DNA of 64,000 nucleotides from Selenomonas sputigena_A (GCF_051603425.1 NZ_CP194411.1:2294001-2358000), one strand, 5' to 3'; positions 53,411 through 63,510 are shown, counted from the first letter of the stretch. The notes: generated from the letters alone by a model not told the origin. Numbers and translations are program-made.

Positions 53411-53476
53411 GACTATCTCCTCCTTCCTGCCAATATATTCATGCGCAGCAAAAAATCGCCGTCATTCTATTTCTTA

Positions 53477-54415
53477 TTAGAAATCAAACCTCGCAGGAAT
53501 TTCCAATCCATGCCCGCGTATATAATCATTTGCCGTCATCTTTTTCCCATTAGGAGCCTGGAGCTCTATAATCTCAAGTGTTCCTCTTCCCGCAGCAACA
53601 AGAAGGCCGGTCTTCGTTTGTGAGATAATTTCTCCCGGCGTTACAGCCGTTTCTCCATCCACCACTTTTGTCCGCCAAATTTTGAAAGTCTTTCCTCGAA
53701 GTGTGCTATAAGCGCCTGGCCATGAATTGAGTCCTCGTACAAGATCATGAATCTCCTGTGCCGACTTGTCCCATGCAATATGTCCGGTACTTTTCGAAAG
53801 AAGCGGCGCATAGGTGGACGCGGCATCATCTTGCGGTATGCGCCGAAGCGTTCCTGTTGAAAGTTCTGTCAAGGTTTTTTCCAGAACATCCGCACCAAGC
53901 TCCATCATTTTATCATGCAATTCTGCTGCTGTCATATCTGCCGTAATGGGCAAGCTCTTTTTGAGAAGCATATCACCTGTATCGAGGCCTTCATCCATGA
54001 ACATCGTCGTAATGCCGGTTTCCTTTTCACCACGGACGATAGCCCACTGAATCGGTGCTGCCCCGCGATAGCGAGGCAAAAGTGATGCATGGACATTGAT
54101 ACATCCCAAACGTGGAATAGATAAGATTTCCCTTGACAAAATTTGCCCAAAAGCAACAACAACAATCAAATCCGGCGCAAGTTCTTTCAATTTCCCAACG
54201 AATTCCGCTGTCTTGACACGTATTGGCTGGTAAATCGGCAAACCATGCTCTACAGCAAAAAACTTGATGGGAGGCGGCAAAAGCCTCTGGCCACGTCCTT
54301 TGGGTTTATCCGGCTGTGTCACAACACCAATGACATCGGCAATATTAACAAGACGCGCTAGGCATGGCACAGCAAAATCCGGGGTTCCCATAAAAAGAAC
54401 ACGAAACTTTTTCAT
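53477..54415 (-). CDS. fmt: Methionyl-tRNA formyltransferase
   Basis: Formylates initiator Met-tRNA. FMGTPDFAVP is at the N-terminus, the folate-binding SLLPRYRGAAPIQWAI near residue 110, and the catalytic EKETGITTMFMDEGLDTGDML follows. At 312 aa it is the normal length. Its ATG overlaps the def stop by four bases, so formylation and deformylation enzymes are made together. Confidence 0.96.
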   Translation of the reverse strand: MKKFRVLFMGTPDFAVPCLARLVNIADVIGVVTQPDKPKGRGQRLLPPPIKFFAVEHGLPIYQPIRVKTAEFVGKLKELAPDLIVVVAFGQILSREILSIPRLGCINVHASLLPRYRGAAPIQWAIVRGEKETGITTMFMDEGLDTGDMLLKKSLPITADMTAAELHDKMMELGADVLEKTLTELSTGTLRRIPQDDAASTYAPLLSKSTGHIAWDKSAQEIHDLVRGLNSWPGAYSTLRGKTFKIWRTKVVDGETAVTPGEIISQTKTGLLVAAGRGTLEIIELQAPNGKKMTANDYIRGHGLEIPARFDF

Positions 54416-54876
54416 ACCGATTTCTCCTCTTGTCGCAAACTTTTTGCGATATCAATGAAGAGTATCCCCTCAAGATGATCGAGTTCATGTTGTATGCAGC
54501 GAGCCAAAAGACCGGTTGCTGTTATATGCTTGCGTTTTCCTCGCCTGTCGAGAAATTCCGCCTTGATCTTCGCTGCGCGTTCTACATCACCAAACATACC
54601 CGGCACACTCAAGCAACCTTCCGAATCGATCTCCGAACCCTCACGAAATGTAATTTTCGGATTTATAAGCTCGATAAGCCCGTCGCCTACATCAATGACG
54701 ACCATACGAAGCGCCTCACCTACCTGGGGTGCGGCAATACCGATACCGTTTGCCTCATACATAGTCTCCGCCATATCATCAAGCAGTTTCCTGAGTTTTG
54801 CATCGACACGTCCAACGGGCACGCAAACTTCTTTCAATACAGGTGCGCCAGCCTTCTTTATATCCAGCATTGCCAT
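54412..54876 (-). CDS. def: Peptide deformylase
   Basis: Removes the formyl group from nascent proteins. The three family motifs are GIGIAAPQVG, EGCLSVPG and QHELDHLEGILFID (HExxH metal site). The chosen ATG is 54876; the frame extends to 54894 over the ribosome site GGAGG. At about 154 aa it is a typical type 1 enzyme. Confidence 0.94.
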   Translation of the reverse strand: MAMLDIKKAGAPVLKEVCVPVGRVDAKLRKLLDDMAETMYEANGIGIAAPQVGEALRMVVIDVGDGLIELINPKITFREGSEIDSEGCLSVPGMFGDVERAAKIKAEFLDRRGKRKHITATGLLARCIQHELDHLEGILFIDIAKSLRQEEKSV

Positions 54877-54942
54877 TTCTTTCAAAGCCTCCAAATATAA
54901 TTTCCCATAAGGTTTCCTTGAACCTGAATATCCTTGTCCTCA

Positions 54943-55752
54943 TCAAAGGCCAAGCCCATAAATACGGTTCGCCGTCGAGAAAAACACCTTTTCCCATTCC
55001 TCTTGGGGAATAATTTTTTTCATAAACCAAATATAATCCTCAAGATTTGCGAGCGGCCAATCTGTGCCAAACATGATGCGGTCGTAGCAGTCAAGATACT
55101 CAAGCCAATCCTTCAGCATACGCATGTATCCTTGCTTTTTTCGCACAAACCGTTCGCTATCTGATATTTTCTGCTCCAAAAGCCCTGAAAAATCAGCTGC
55201 AACATTCGGGTTCTTTTCAAGAACGCCCACAGCATCCTCAAGCCACGGATTGCCAAAATGGCACATGACGAATTGCACCTGTGGCCAACGCACAGCGGCC
55301 TCATCCAGCACAAGCGGATGACTGTACTTCAAAAGACCGTTATTTGAAGCTGTAAGCCCGGTGTGGACGGCAACGGGTTTCATGTACTTTTCCGCCAAAG
55401 CATAAATCGGTGCAAATTCCTTCTCGTAGATATAAAAATGCTTGTATCCCGGATATAATTTGATACCTACACATTCTTCACGTTTAAGGTTCTCCTCTAC
55501 AAGGCCTGCCTGCTCCTCTATGGAAAGCGTTTCCGTAAAAGCATCCAAGCCAATGCAGTAGCGAATGAAGTCCGGATACTCATGCGCAGAAGGCTCAAGA
55601 CTCCTATTTCCCATGACGATGCCCTTTACGATACCAAGGCGCCGATATTCCGCTGCTAAATGCCCTGCCGTATTCTCATGACCTGCCTGTCTGGCAATCT
55701 CGTCAAAGTACGGATCTGCACAAAAATGAAGATGTGCATCAATAATTTCCAT
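54943..55752 (-). CDS. Amidohydrolase-family metal-dependent hydrolase
   Basis: A 269-aa TIM-barrel hydrolase (amidohydrolase 2 type). The metal motif IIDAHLHFCADP is at the N-terminus; VAVHTGLT, FVMCHFGNPW and MFGTDWPLA supply further ligands. The ATG at 55752 follows AAAGGAAG. The substrate cannot be told; such proteins include decarboxylases and lactonases. It precedes def by about 70 bases. Confidence 0.8.
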   Translation of the reverse strand: MEIIDAHLHFCADPYFDEIARQAGHENTAGHLAAEYRRLGIVKGIVMGNRSLEPSAHEYPDFIRYCIGLDAFTETLSIEEQAGLVEENLKREECVGIKLYPGYKHFYIYEKEFAPIYALAEKYMKPVAVHTGLTASNNGLLKYSHPLVLDEAAVRWPQVQFVMCHFGNPWLEDAVGVLEKNPNVAADFSGLLEQKISDSERFVRKKQGYMRMLKDWLEYLDCYDRIMFGTDWPLANLEDYIWFMKKIIPQEEWEKVFFSTANRIYGLGL

Positions 55753-55778
55753 AGATGTGCTTCCTTTCACACTTCAGA

Positions 55779-55800
55779 AAGCATTGAATCAAGAATGCTT
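55779..55800. repeat. 7-bp inverted repeat upstream of the amidohydrolase gene
   Basis: AAGCATT and AATGCTT are perfect arms around an 8-nt loop, in the 117-bp gap between the methyltransferase and amidohydrolase genes. It is a weak terminator or operator candidate. Confidence 0.35.
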
Positions 55801-55869
55801 CCTTCATCTCCCCTATCATAGCACAAGAAACAGGAGAAGAAAAGAAACACGGTTACGCAAAACAACGAC

Positions 55870-56676
55870 CTATACATTCAATACGCCATAGTGAACATGG
55901 CTGTATTTTCCCCCCAGTATTTTGGTAAAACCCAATCGTGAGAACTCCAGACTGCGGCTGTTTTCCTTGAGCACGACACGTTTTCGTGCGACACGGCATG
56001 CCTCGGCAATAACGGCAGAAGAAACCGGTTCCGGAGCCGCCGCCAAGCGCAAGGGGGCAAGTTGTATGCTTTCCTTCAGAGGATGCCGAAACATCGGGTC
56101 GAAATAAACGACATCATAGGAATCGTCGGGCAATTGCCGCAAAAACGGCTCATAATCCACCCCGAGGGCTTCGATACGGCGCATGGCAGCATGCAAATCG
56201 TAGTTTCCCGCAAGAAAATGTGCCAAGCCGTAATGAACGATTTCATAAATCAGCGGGCTTTTCTCCAATGCCGTGACCCGCCCCAAATCACCCACAACGA
56301 AACTGGCTGTAATAGCATCAGCTCCAAGGCCAAGCGTACAATCAAGAACTGTCATCCCTAATTCCAATCCCATTGCCTCCACCATATGATCCCTTTGCCC
56401 AAGCGCAAGGTGTTTCACACGCAAATGTGCCATATTCGGATGGAAAAACAGCTCCCCCTCCGGTGTTTCGAGACGCAAGCCACCTTGTTTCGCCACAAGA
56501 AGAAACTTCGCCCTGTATCTTTCGCGCAGCATCTCATACGAAATATGTTCACGTTTGACATATAAAATGCCCAACCGTTCCGCTGTTTTTCGCGCAAGCA
56601 AGACATCTCCCGTGCGGCTCTTATATCCTGTTGTGGCAATAACGTGCCGACAATCTTGTATATCCTGCATATCCAT
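55870..56676 (-). CDS. Class I SAM-dependent methyltransferase (RsmJ-like)
   Basis: A 268-aa methyltransferase with the SAM-binding VLDCTLGLGADA near residue 115 and YFDPMFRHPLK near 200. The latter is like the YLDPMFP motif of RsmJ, which methylates G1516 of 16S rRNA in proteobacteria. The N-terminal part (ATTGYKSRTGDVLLARKTAERLGI) is typical of the Firmicutes relatives. The start overlaps the mutL stop. Function in rRNA methylation is by analogy. Confidence 0.75.
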   Translation of the reverse strand: MDMQDIQDCRHVIATTGYKSRTGDVLLARKTAERLGILYVKREHISYEMLRERYRAKFLLVAKQGGLRLETPEGELFFHPNMAHLRVKHLALGQRDHMVEAMGLELGMTVLDCTLGLGADAITASFVVGDLGRVTALEKSPLIYEIVHYGLAHFLAGNYDLHAAMRRIEALGVDYEPFLRQLPDDSYDVVYFDPMFRHPLKESIQLAPLRLAAAPEPVSSAVIAEACRVARKRVVLKENSRSLEFSRLGFTKILGGKYSHVHYGVLNV

Positions 56677-58583
56677 CACGTCCGCTTAAACATCTTTGCC
56701 AATTCCTCACTGCTGAACTTTAGAATTGTCGGCCGGCCATGCGGACAAGTATAAGGACGTGCCGTCTGGGACAGTTCCTCAAGAATGATCTGCATTTGTC
56801 GAAAATTCAGTTCATCTCCCGCTTTGATTGCAGCACGGCAAGCCATTGTAGCAAGGCAGGCATGGCGAATTTCATGAGGCGTCGTTTCATGCATCCCATA
56901 AAGGGCTGCCAAGATTTCACGAACTACGTCCTCCGCTTCCGATACAGGAATATCCGCCGGAACTTCTTTCAGTCGAAAATCACGCTCACCGCACGCCTCC
57001 ATATCAAACCCTAGGCGGCAGAACAGCTCCCGGTTTTCCATAACAAGATTCGACTCCCTTGCATCGAAGGACAATATGGGATGAACGAGGAGCTGCTGCG
57101 AGGGAATATTTTCCGCCATAGCGGAGAATTTATCATAGAGAATCCTCTCATGTGCCGCATGTTGATCAACAATATAAAGGCCATCCCGATCCTGTGCAAT
57201 AATATAGCAGCGGTCTACCTGTCCAATAGGCGTAACTGCTCCCTGATTGTAGAAATCGCCCGTCTGTGCTGCAGATTCTTCACCCACCATCAAACCATCT
57301 TTTTTGGGCGGTATAAAAGCAATGTCCCCCACCGTATTTCCATAAGAAGTCCGGCTCATCTTGAGGGTCTCCTGCGCCTCCGCAAAACCCATTGCGGTCT
57401 CTTCGGTAGATGCGGTACGATACCGGACAGCAGTGTTCAGGCTGGCAGAGGAGTTGGCTGCTGCTGTGCTCCGGTTTCCATCCATCGAAGGCAATACCGC
57501 CGTCGAGTTTTCAGGAGCAATAAAATGCATCGGCTCCGTCGCATAGTGGCGCTCCACCTTCTGCACTGTCCCCGCCACATTGCCCAGCGTCTGCCCCACA
57601 GGACGAATAGCGTCAACAACAGCTTTATATACAGCCTTAAAAATTCGTCCTTCGTCCTCGAATTTCATCTCACTTTTCTGCGGATGAACGTTGACATCAA
57701 TCGTACGCTGCGGCACGGTAATATGCAAAACAATCATGGGAAAACCCGTTTTCGGCAACAACGAATGGTAGGCATTGTCTATAGCCTTCGCTATTGCCTT
57801 GTTCGATATAATACGACCGTTGACAATGAACGTCTGCCAAGCGCGGTTGCTTTTAAGCATTGAAGGTTTCGTAATATAACCCTCAATCTTGATATCATCG
57901 TCTTCAAAGGAAAGCGCCAGCAGAGCATCCGCTGTCTGCGATCCATAAATACTGCGAACAGCATCATAAAGGGAGCCGTTGCCCGGCGTCATCGTCACTG
58001 TCTTGTTATTGCTGATCAAGCAAAAAGCGATATTAGGACGCGAAAGCGCCAATTTCGTGATAAAATCACTGATGCGGGCGCCCTCCGTATGGTTCGTTTT
58101 AAGAAATTTTTTGCGCGCAGGCGTGTTAAAAAAAAGGTCCTCCACCTGGATTGTCGTACCGAGACGGCAGCCTATTTCACCAATTTCCTGCCCCATACCG
58201 CCCATGATCTTCACTTCTGTACCAAGCTCTTCACCTTCTTCGCGCGTACGCATATGAAAGCGAGAAACAGCCGCAATTGTCGGCAGCGCCTCACCGCGAA
58301 AACCTAACGTCCCCAAAGAAAAGAGGTCGCCTACCTCCTGGATCTTGCTCGTCGCATGGCGTTGAACGGCAAGTTCGGCATCTTTCCTGCTCATACCGCG
58401 TCCATTATCCGTTACACGCACAAGACTTGTACCGCCTGCCATGATTTCCACTTCGATTTTCGTCGCTCCGGCATCGATGGAATTTTCAATGAGTTCTTTA
58501 ACCACAGATGCCGGACGTTCCACAACCTCGCCCGCCGCAATCTTATTGATGGTATTTTCATCGAGCACATGAATAAGGCTCAT
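56676..58583 (-). CDS. mutL: DNA mismatch repair protein MutL
   Basis: The N-terminal GHKL ATPase has ERPASVVKELIENSIDAGAT, TDNGRGM and GTLGFRGEALP. The C-terminal domain keeps endonuclease-type motifs: DQHAAHERILYD, ACRAAIKAGDEL and CPHGRPT. The usual DQHAx2Ex4E has its last Glu replaced by Asp. At 635 aa it is the normal length, with a poorly conserved linker (about residues 340-440). Its ATG overlaps the mutS stop by four bases. Confidence 0.95.
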   Translation of the reverse strand: MSLIHVLDENTINKIAAGEVVERPASVVKELIENSIDAGATKIEVEIMAGGTSLVRVTDNGRGMSRKDAELAVQRHATSKIQEVGDLFSLGTLGFRGEALPTIAAVSRFHMRTREEGEELGTEVKIMGGMGQEIGEIGCRLGTTIQVEDLFFNTPARKKFLKTNHTEGARISDFITKLALSRPNIAFCLISNNKTVTMTPGNGSLYDAVRSIYGSQTADALLALSFEDDDIKIEGYITKPSMLKSNRAWQTFIVNGRIISNKAIAKAIDNAYHSLLPKTGFPMIVLHITVPQRTIDVNVHPQKSEMKFEDEGRIFKAVYKAVVDAIRPVGQTLGNVAGTVQKVERHYATEPMHFIAPENSTAVLPSMDGNRSTAAANSSASLNTAVRYRTASTEETAMGFAEAQETLKMSRTSYGNTVGDIAFIPPKKDGLMVGEESAAQTGDFYNQGAVTPIGQVDRCYIIAQDRDGLYIVDQHAAHERILYDKFSAMAENIPSQQLLVHPILSFDARESNLVMENRELFCRLGFDMEACGERDFRLKEVPADIPVSEAEDVVREILAALYGMHETTPHEIRHACLATMACRAAIKAGDELNFRQMQIILEELSQTARPYTCPHGRPTILKFSSEELAKMFKRT

Positions 58584-61183
58584 CTTTTTCCTTCCTCCTC
58601 TCTAGCCTGTTGTTGAAGGCGATACAATTCGTTCAAAGCTTCCAACGGTGTCATCGCCATGACATCAAGCGCAAGAATGGCATCGCTCAAGGATGCGGAG
58701 AACAACGATCCCATGACGGCAGGCAACTCCTGCACCATGTCTTTTGCCGCAAGTTTTGGAGGCTTTATTGCGCCAATGCCCCCGTCCTCATCCGTACACG
58801 TCTCAATATCATCGAGAATTTCTTGTGCTCGCTGCGTTACATTTTGGGGCAAACCAGCCAATCGCGCCACATGGATACCATAAGACTTATCGGCACTGCC
58901 CTGAATAATACGACGCAGAAAAACAACCTTTGTACCGCGTTCCTTAACCGCGATACAATAGTTTTTTATGAATTCATCCTCCATATCGGTAAGCTCATGA
59001 TAATGTGTAGCAAACAAAGTTTTGGCATGAACCCGATTCCTTATGTACTCGACCACAGCCCGAGCAATACTCATCCCATCAAAAGTACTCGTACCCCTGC
59101 CAATCTCATCAAGAATCACAAGACTGTTCTTTGTAGCATACTTCAAAATCTGTGCTACCTCATTCATCTCCACCATAAAAGTACTCTGCCCACTGACGAG
59201 ATCATCACTTGCGCCGATACGTGTAAAAATACGATCAACCGGCGAAACCTCGGCTTCCTTCGCTGGTACGAAACTGCCGATTTGTGCCATCAATGTCAAA
59301 AGAGCAACCTGACGCATATAAGTGGATTTTCCCGCCATATTTGGTCCGGTAATCAGCATAATCTCGCAATCCCTGTGATTGATGGCTGCATCGTTCGGTA
59401 CAAAAAGATCATTTTTCAAAATGCGCTCCACCAAGGGATGCCGACCGTCACGAATGAAAATTTCTCCATTATTCGTGAGTTTCGGACGCACATAACCATA
59501 TCTGCCCGCCGCCTCGGCAAGACTGGCGAGCACATCCAGCCGTGCAATCCATTGCGCTGTTTCTTGGATACGACCAAGTTCCATTTTGATGCTTTCACGA
59601 ATCTCTGTAAAGAGCCGGTATTCAATCTGGACAATTTTCTCTTGTGCGCCAAGAATTTTCGTCTCAAACTCCTTGAGTTCCTCCGTAATATAGCGTTCCG
59701 CATTTGCCAGCGTCTGCTTCCTTATATAACGGTCAGGCACAAGAGCCGTTCCGCTATGGCGCACTTCGATATAGTAGCCAAAAACCTTGTTGTAGCCAAT
59801 CTTAAGGGTCTTTATCCCTGTGCTTTCCTTCTCACGTTCCTCCATCTCCTGCAAAAGTTTTTTGCTGTCATGGGAAATGACGCGATACTCATCCAGTTCC
59901 TCGTTATAACCATTTTTGATAATGCCGCCTTCCCGGAGCGAAATCCCCGGTTCTTCCACGATTGCACGCTCCAGAAGAGCCACGATATCCTCAAAAACCC
60001 CAATACCGCTCTGCACTTCGCACAGAAGAGACGAAACCGAAGCCGCGAGCCGCGCCTTCAAAAACGGTAGGACACGCAAAGATAGCTTTAATGCAACGAG
60101 ATCGCGTGCATTGGCTGTCCCAACTTCAATGCGCGTAAGCAAACGTTCAAAATCAAAAATTTCTCTGCAATGTGACTGAATATCTTCGCGTAAAGAAAAA
60201 TCCCCTGTAATTTCTGCCACACCATCAAGACGACGTTCAATTTTCTCTACAGAAAGAAGAGGATACTCCAGCCATTTGCGTAACAAACGGCTTCCCATTG
60301 CCGTCTTCGTGAAGTCAAGGACATCCAAAAGCGTGTCCTTTTTTCCGCCATCGCGCAAATTACGGACAATTTCAAGGTTGCGCAGCGTATATGTATCTAG
60401 AACAAGATTCTCACTTGCATCAAGATAAAAAAGGCGGTTAATATGTGATAAATCCGTTTTCACCGTCTCATGCAGGTAATCAATCAAAATAGCCGTTGCT
60501 TCTTGCACAAATTCCCGCTTCGGCCAAGATCCTTTATCAAAATGTTGTGCCAGACGGCCCTTTACATCAACCGCATCCTTTACGCGCAAGGTCAAAGAGC
60601 ACTGCGGCATACGAAGTTCCATGAATTCAGCCAATTCCTTGCGGAAGGACAATTCGCCCACAATAATCATTTCCGGCATCATCAAGCGATAGAGCTCATC
60701 AAAAAGCATCTGCTGCGCATCTTTTCCTTCGTATGTGCCATAAAAGCATTCCCCCGTCGAAACATCAGCAGCGGCAAGCGCAACAGCTTCTCCTTCCTCA
60801 AAAATCAAAGCTATATAATTATTCTGTGCATCATGCAGTGAAGATTCAGAAAGAACTGTGCCGGGCGTAATGATTTTGACAACCTCGCGTTTCGTGAGTC
60901 CTTTTGCCTTCGGATCACCAATCTGCTCGGCAATAGCAACCTTATAGCCCTTATTGACGAGCTTTGTGATATAACTTTCTGCCGCATGATAAGGAACGCC
61001 GCACATCGGAGCCTTGTCCTTATTGGAGCTGCGACTCGTCAACGTCAGCCCCAGCTCGCGCGAAACAAGTTTGGCGTCCTCAAAGAACATTTCATAAAAA
61101 TCACCAAGACGAAAGAAAAGAATCTCATCAGGATGCTGCTTTTTCGTCTCCAGATACTGCTGCATCATTGGTGTGAGTTCCAT
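58580..61183 (-). CDS. mutS: DNA mismatch repair protein MutS
   Basis: Recognises mismatches. The N-terminal mismatch-binding motif is FFRLGDFYEMFFEDA, with the Phe and Glu that contact DNA. The ATPase has LITGPNMAGKSTYMRQ (Walker A), LVILDEIGRGTSTFDG (Walker B) and ATHYHELTDME. At 867 aa it is full length. The ATG follows AGGAGGATTT. It is directly before mutL and about 100 bases after miaB. Confidence 0.97.
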   Translation of the reverse strand: MELTPMMQQYLETKKQHPDEILFFRLGDFYEMFFEDAKLVSRELGLTLTSRSSNKDKAPMCGVPYHAAESYITKLVNKGYKVAIAEQIGDPKAKGLTKREVVKIITPGTVLSESSLHDAQNNYIALIFEEGEAVALAAADVSTGECFYGTYEGKDAQQMLFDELYRLMMPEMIIVGELSFRKELAEFMELRMPQCSLTLRVKDAVDVKGRLAQHFDKGSWPKREFVQEATAILIDYLHETVKTDLSHINRLFYLDASENLVLDTYTLRNLEIVRNLRDGGKKDTLLDVLDFTKTAMGSRLLRKWLEYPLLSVEKIERRLDGVAEITGDFSLREDIQSHCREIFDFERLLTRIEVGTANARDLVALKLSLRVLPFLKARLAASVSSLLCEVQSGIGVFEDIVALLERAIVEEPGISLREGGIIKNGYNEELDEYRVISHDSKKLLQEMEEREKESTGIKTLKIGYNKVFGYYIEVRHSGTALVPDRYIRKQTLANAERYITEELKEFETKILGAQEKIVQIEYRLFTEIRESIKMELGRIQETAQWIARLDVLASLAEAAGRYGYVRPKLTNNGEIFIRDGRHPLVERILKNDLFVPNDAAINHRDCEIMLITGPNMAGKSTYMRQVALLTLMAQIGSFVPAKEAEVSPVDRIFTRIGASDDLVSGQSTFMVEMNEVAQILKYATKNSLVILDEIGRGTSTFDGMSIARAVVEYIRNRVHAKTLFATHYHELTDMEDEFIKNYCIAVKERGTKVVFLRRIIQGSADKSYGIHVARLAGLPQNVTQRAQEILDDIETCTDEDGGIGAIKPPKLAAKDMVQELPAVMGSLFSASLSDAILALDVMAMTPLEALNELYRLQQQAREEEGKR

Positions 61184-61285
61184 AAATCCTCCTATAAAGA
61201 GAGAGGGACAGCCTATGCCGCCCCTCCCCCAATGTCACGTCACGCAGACACTTTGATATCACAGATACCAAAAGCAGTTCGCGCC

Positions 61286-62632
61286 TCAATCCGTCTGTAA
61301 CTCGCCCTTGAGCACCCATGTCTGCGGCTGTGTAATACGCACCCGCACAATATCGCCCTCGGCTTCCGTCCCCTTTTTCTTCCAGAGAACAATCTTATTC
61401 GTTCCTGTTCTCCCCGTCCATATCGCCTCATCCGTACGGCTCGGACCTTCCACAAGAACCTCCTGCACACTGTTCTGAAGCTCCTGGTTCTTTTCCAGGC
61501 TGATCCTGTTCTGGACTTGCATCAGGCGGTGCAGTCGCTCCTTTTTGACAGAAGCTTCCACCTGCTCTTCCATCGTAGCGGCAGGCGTACCCGAGCGCTT
61601 GGAATACAGGAACGTATATGCGGCATCATAGCGAATCTCTTTCAGAAAATCAAGGAGTTCCGCAAAATCCTCCTCCGCCTCCCCTGGAAAACCAACGATG
61701 AGATCTGTCGTGAGACTGGCTCCCGGCACAGCCGTGCGGATCCGCTCAACGAGAGAACGATACGCATCCTTTCTGTAGACACGGTTCATCGCCTTGAGAA
61801 TCCTGTCACTGCCATGCTGCACAGGCAAATGGAAATGGGGGCAGATATGCTTCCCGTTCTTAACGGCTTCAATCACACGATCACTCAAATCCTTGGGATG
61901 CGAGGTCATATAACGTACACGCTCAATCCCTTCGATTTCATCTACCATCTGCAGAAGTTCTGCAAAATCCGCTCTTTTGTGATCCTTTCCATAGGAGTTG
62001 ACATTCTGCCCCAAGAGTGTAACCTCTTTGAACCCTTGCCCTACAGCCGCCTTGACCTCGCGTACGACATCTTCTGGCTGACGACTGTGCTCACGTCCGC
62101 GCACATAAGGCACAATGCAATAGGTGCAGAAATTATCACAGCCATACATGATGGGCACCCAAGCCGACAAGCGGCCAGCACGTTCTATCGGCACATCTTC
62201 CGGCAAAGGCGCATTACCCAGAAATACATCCACAATATGACCGCATCTTTCCGATTCAAGCCTTTTGACAACATCCTTCAGCTCATGCACCTTATTCGTA
62301 CCAAGAACAAAATCAATGTGCGGTGCACGGCGAATCAGAGCCTCGCCTTCCTTTTGCGCCATACAGCCTGTGATACCAAAAATCAGGGTTTGTTTCGCAT
62401 GTTTCAGATGCTTGATCTCACCAATTTTCCCATAAACCTTATCCTCGGCAGTTTCTCTCACACAACAAGTATTCAAAAGAATGAGGTCCGCATCCGTCAT
62501 ATCCTCTGTTCGTTCATATCCCAACGTCCCAAGCTGCCCTTCCATCCGCTCCGCATCCGAGATATTCATCTGACAACCATAAACCCCGATAAATGCCTTT
62601 TTTTTCTGAAACCCCTGTAGATCCTTCATCAT
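61286..62632 (-). CDS. miaB: tRNA-2-methylthio-N6-dimethylallyladenosine synthase MiaB
   Basis: Adds the methylthio group to i6A37 of tRNAs. The N-terminal UPF0004 domain has YGCQMNISDAERMEGQL and NTCCVRETAE. The radical SAM motif is CDNFCTYCIVPYVRGREHSR, and a C-terminal TRAM domain is present. At 448 aa it is the normal length. TTG at 62635 is next to two ATGs at 62632 and 62629, so the exact start is uncertain. Confidence 0.95.
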   Translation of the reverse strand: MMKDLQGFQKKKAFIGVYGCQMNISDAERMEGQLGTLGYERTEDMTDADLILLNTCCVRETAEDKVYGKIGEIKHLKHAKQTLIFGITGCMAQKEGEALIRRAPHIDFVLGTNKVHELKDVVKRLESERCGHIVDVFLGNAPLPEDVPIERAGRLSAWVPIMYGCDNFCTYCIVPYVRGREHSRQPEDVVREVKAAVGQGFKEVTLLGQNVNSYGKDHKRADFAELLQMVDEIEGIERVRYMTSHPKDLSDRVIEAVKNGKHICPHFHLPVQHGSDRILKAMNRVYRKDAYRSLVERIRTAVPGASLTTDLIVGFPGEAEEDFAELLDFLKEIRYDAAYTFLYSKRSGTPAATMEEQVEASVKKERLHRLMQVQNRISLEKNQELQNSVQEVLVEGPSRTDEAIWTGRTGTNKIVLWKKKGTEAEGDIVRVRITQPQTWVLKGELQTD

Positions 62633-62681
62633 CAAAAACCAGCGAACTCCTCACAAAGCCAAGAATAAAACCTTGCATAGC

Positions 62682-62710
62682 ATTATATAGTATTTTTCAT
62701 TAAATGTCAT
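62682..62710 (-). promoter_or_regulatory. Sigma-A-type promoter for miaB-mutS-mutL
   Basis: ATGACA, exactly 17 bases, TATAAT on the minus strand, about 50 bases before the miaB start and just after the UbiX-like gene. Confidence 0.65.
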
Positions 62711-62721
62711 ATTATTTTTTC

Positions 62722-63306
62722 CTAGATATTGCGTGTCATCCCTTGCCACGAACAAAACTCTTTAGCCTGGAGCCCAAAAGGCATCAAAAGCCTTGCAGCG
62801 ATTTGCTGCACCATCGCCTCAATGGTTTGCGGTTTGTTGTAAAAAACGAGCATGGGCGGCACAATATGAACATTAGGCAGCGTTGCAAGTTCCTGCATAT
62901 TGCGCAAATGAATGGGGCTTAACGGTGACTCACGCACAGCGAGAATAAGCGGACGTTTTTCCTTGAGCATCACATCCGCAGAACGCAGGAGAAGATTATC
63001 GGCATAGCCGCTGTGAATACCAGCGAGTGTTTTCATCGAACAAGGCACGATCAGCATTCCTGCTGTTGGATATGAACCGCTGGCAGGACCCGCACCGATA
63101 TCGTCAATGGAAAAATTCTCGTCAGCCAACAGCCGTATTTCTTCAGCCTCCATATTCAACTCGTGTCTTAACGTGAGTTCTGCTCCACGTGTCATCAAAA
63201 GAATGGCAGAGAATTCATCCGAAGCGCGAATCATCTTCAAACATTCGACAAGAAGCGGCAAGCCGCTAGCGCCCGTCGCTCCCACAATGATTTTTTTCTT
63301 TGTCAT
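62722..63306 (-). CDS. UbiX/Pad1-family flavin prenyltransferase
   Basis: A 194-aa flavoprotein. The N-terminal VGATGASGLPLLVECLK binds FMN; MLIVPCSMKTLAGIHSGYADNLLLR and ESPLSPIHLRNMQELA are family signatures. Such enzymes make prenylated FMN for UbiD-type decarboxylases. No UbiD gene is in the window. The ATG follows GAGGGC. Confidence 0.87.
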   Translation of the reverse strand: MTKKKIIVGATGASGLPLLVECLKMIRASDEFSAILLMTRGAELTLRHELNMEAEEIRLLADENFSIDDIGAGPASGSYPTAGMLIVPCSMKTLAGIHSGYADNLLLRSADVMLKEKRPLILAVRESPLSPIHLRNMQELATLPNVHIVPPMLVFYNKPQTIEAMVQQIAARLLMPFGLQAKEFCSWQGMTRNI

Positions 63307-63510
63307 CTTTTGCCCTCAATTCAGTCCTTGGAAAAATTCTTCAATCTTGACCATACTTTTCCTATCGTAAGACATAGAAACTCATATTAAGTACTCTCTC
63401 GGACAAAAGCGCACGGATTCACCATAAAACGCATCATAATCCTTGTGCAATAAACCTTTACCTTTTGTCTGTCAGGCGATTATTCCAGCATTGTCTTATG
63501 CTTTAAACTT

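Noticed and set aside
58610..60070. Long plus-strand ORF (486 codons) antisense to mutS
   Set aside because: It is a shadow of mutS: no ribosome site, no recognised domain, and the minus frame has all MutS motifs.
61517..62620. Long plus-strand ORF (367 codons) antisense to miaB
   Set aside because: It lies wholly inside miaB, whose motifs are complete; the plus frame has no family resemblance.
63307..63378. 19-codon ORF (MSYDRKSMVKIEEFFQGLN) just before the UbiX-like gene
   Set aside because: It has no good ribosome site and a stop just upstream; likely chance.
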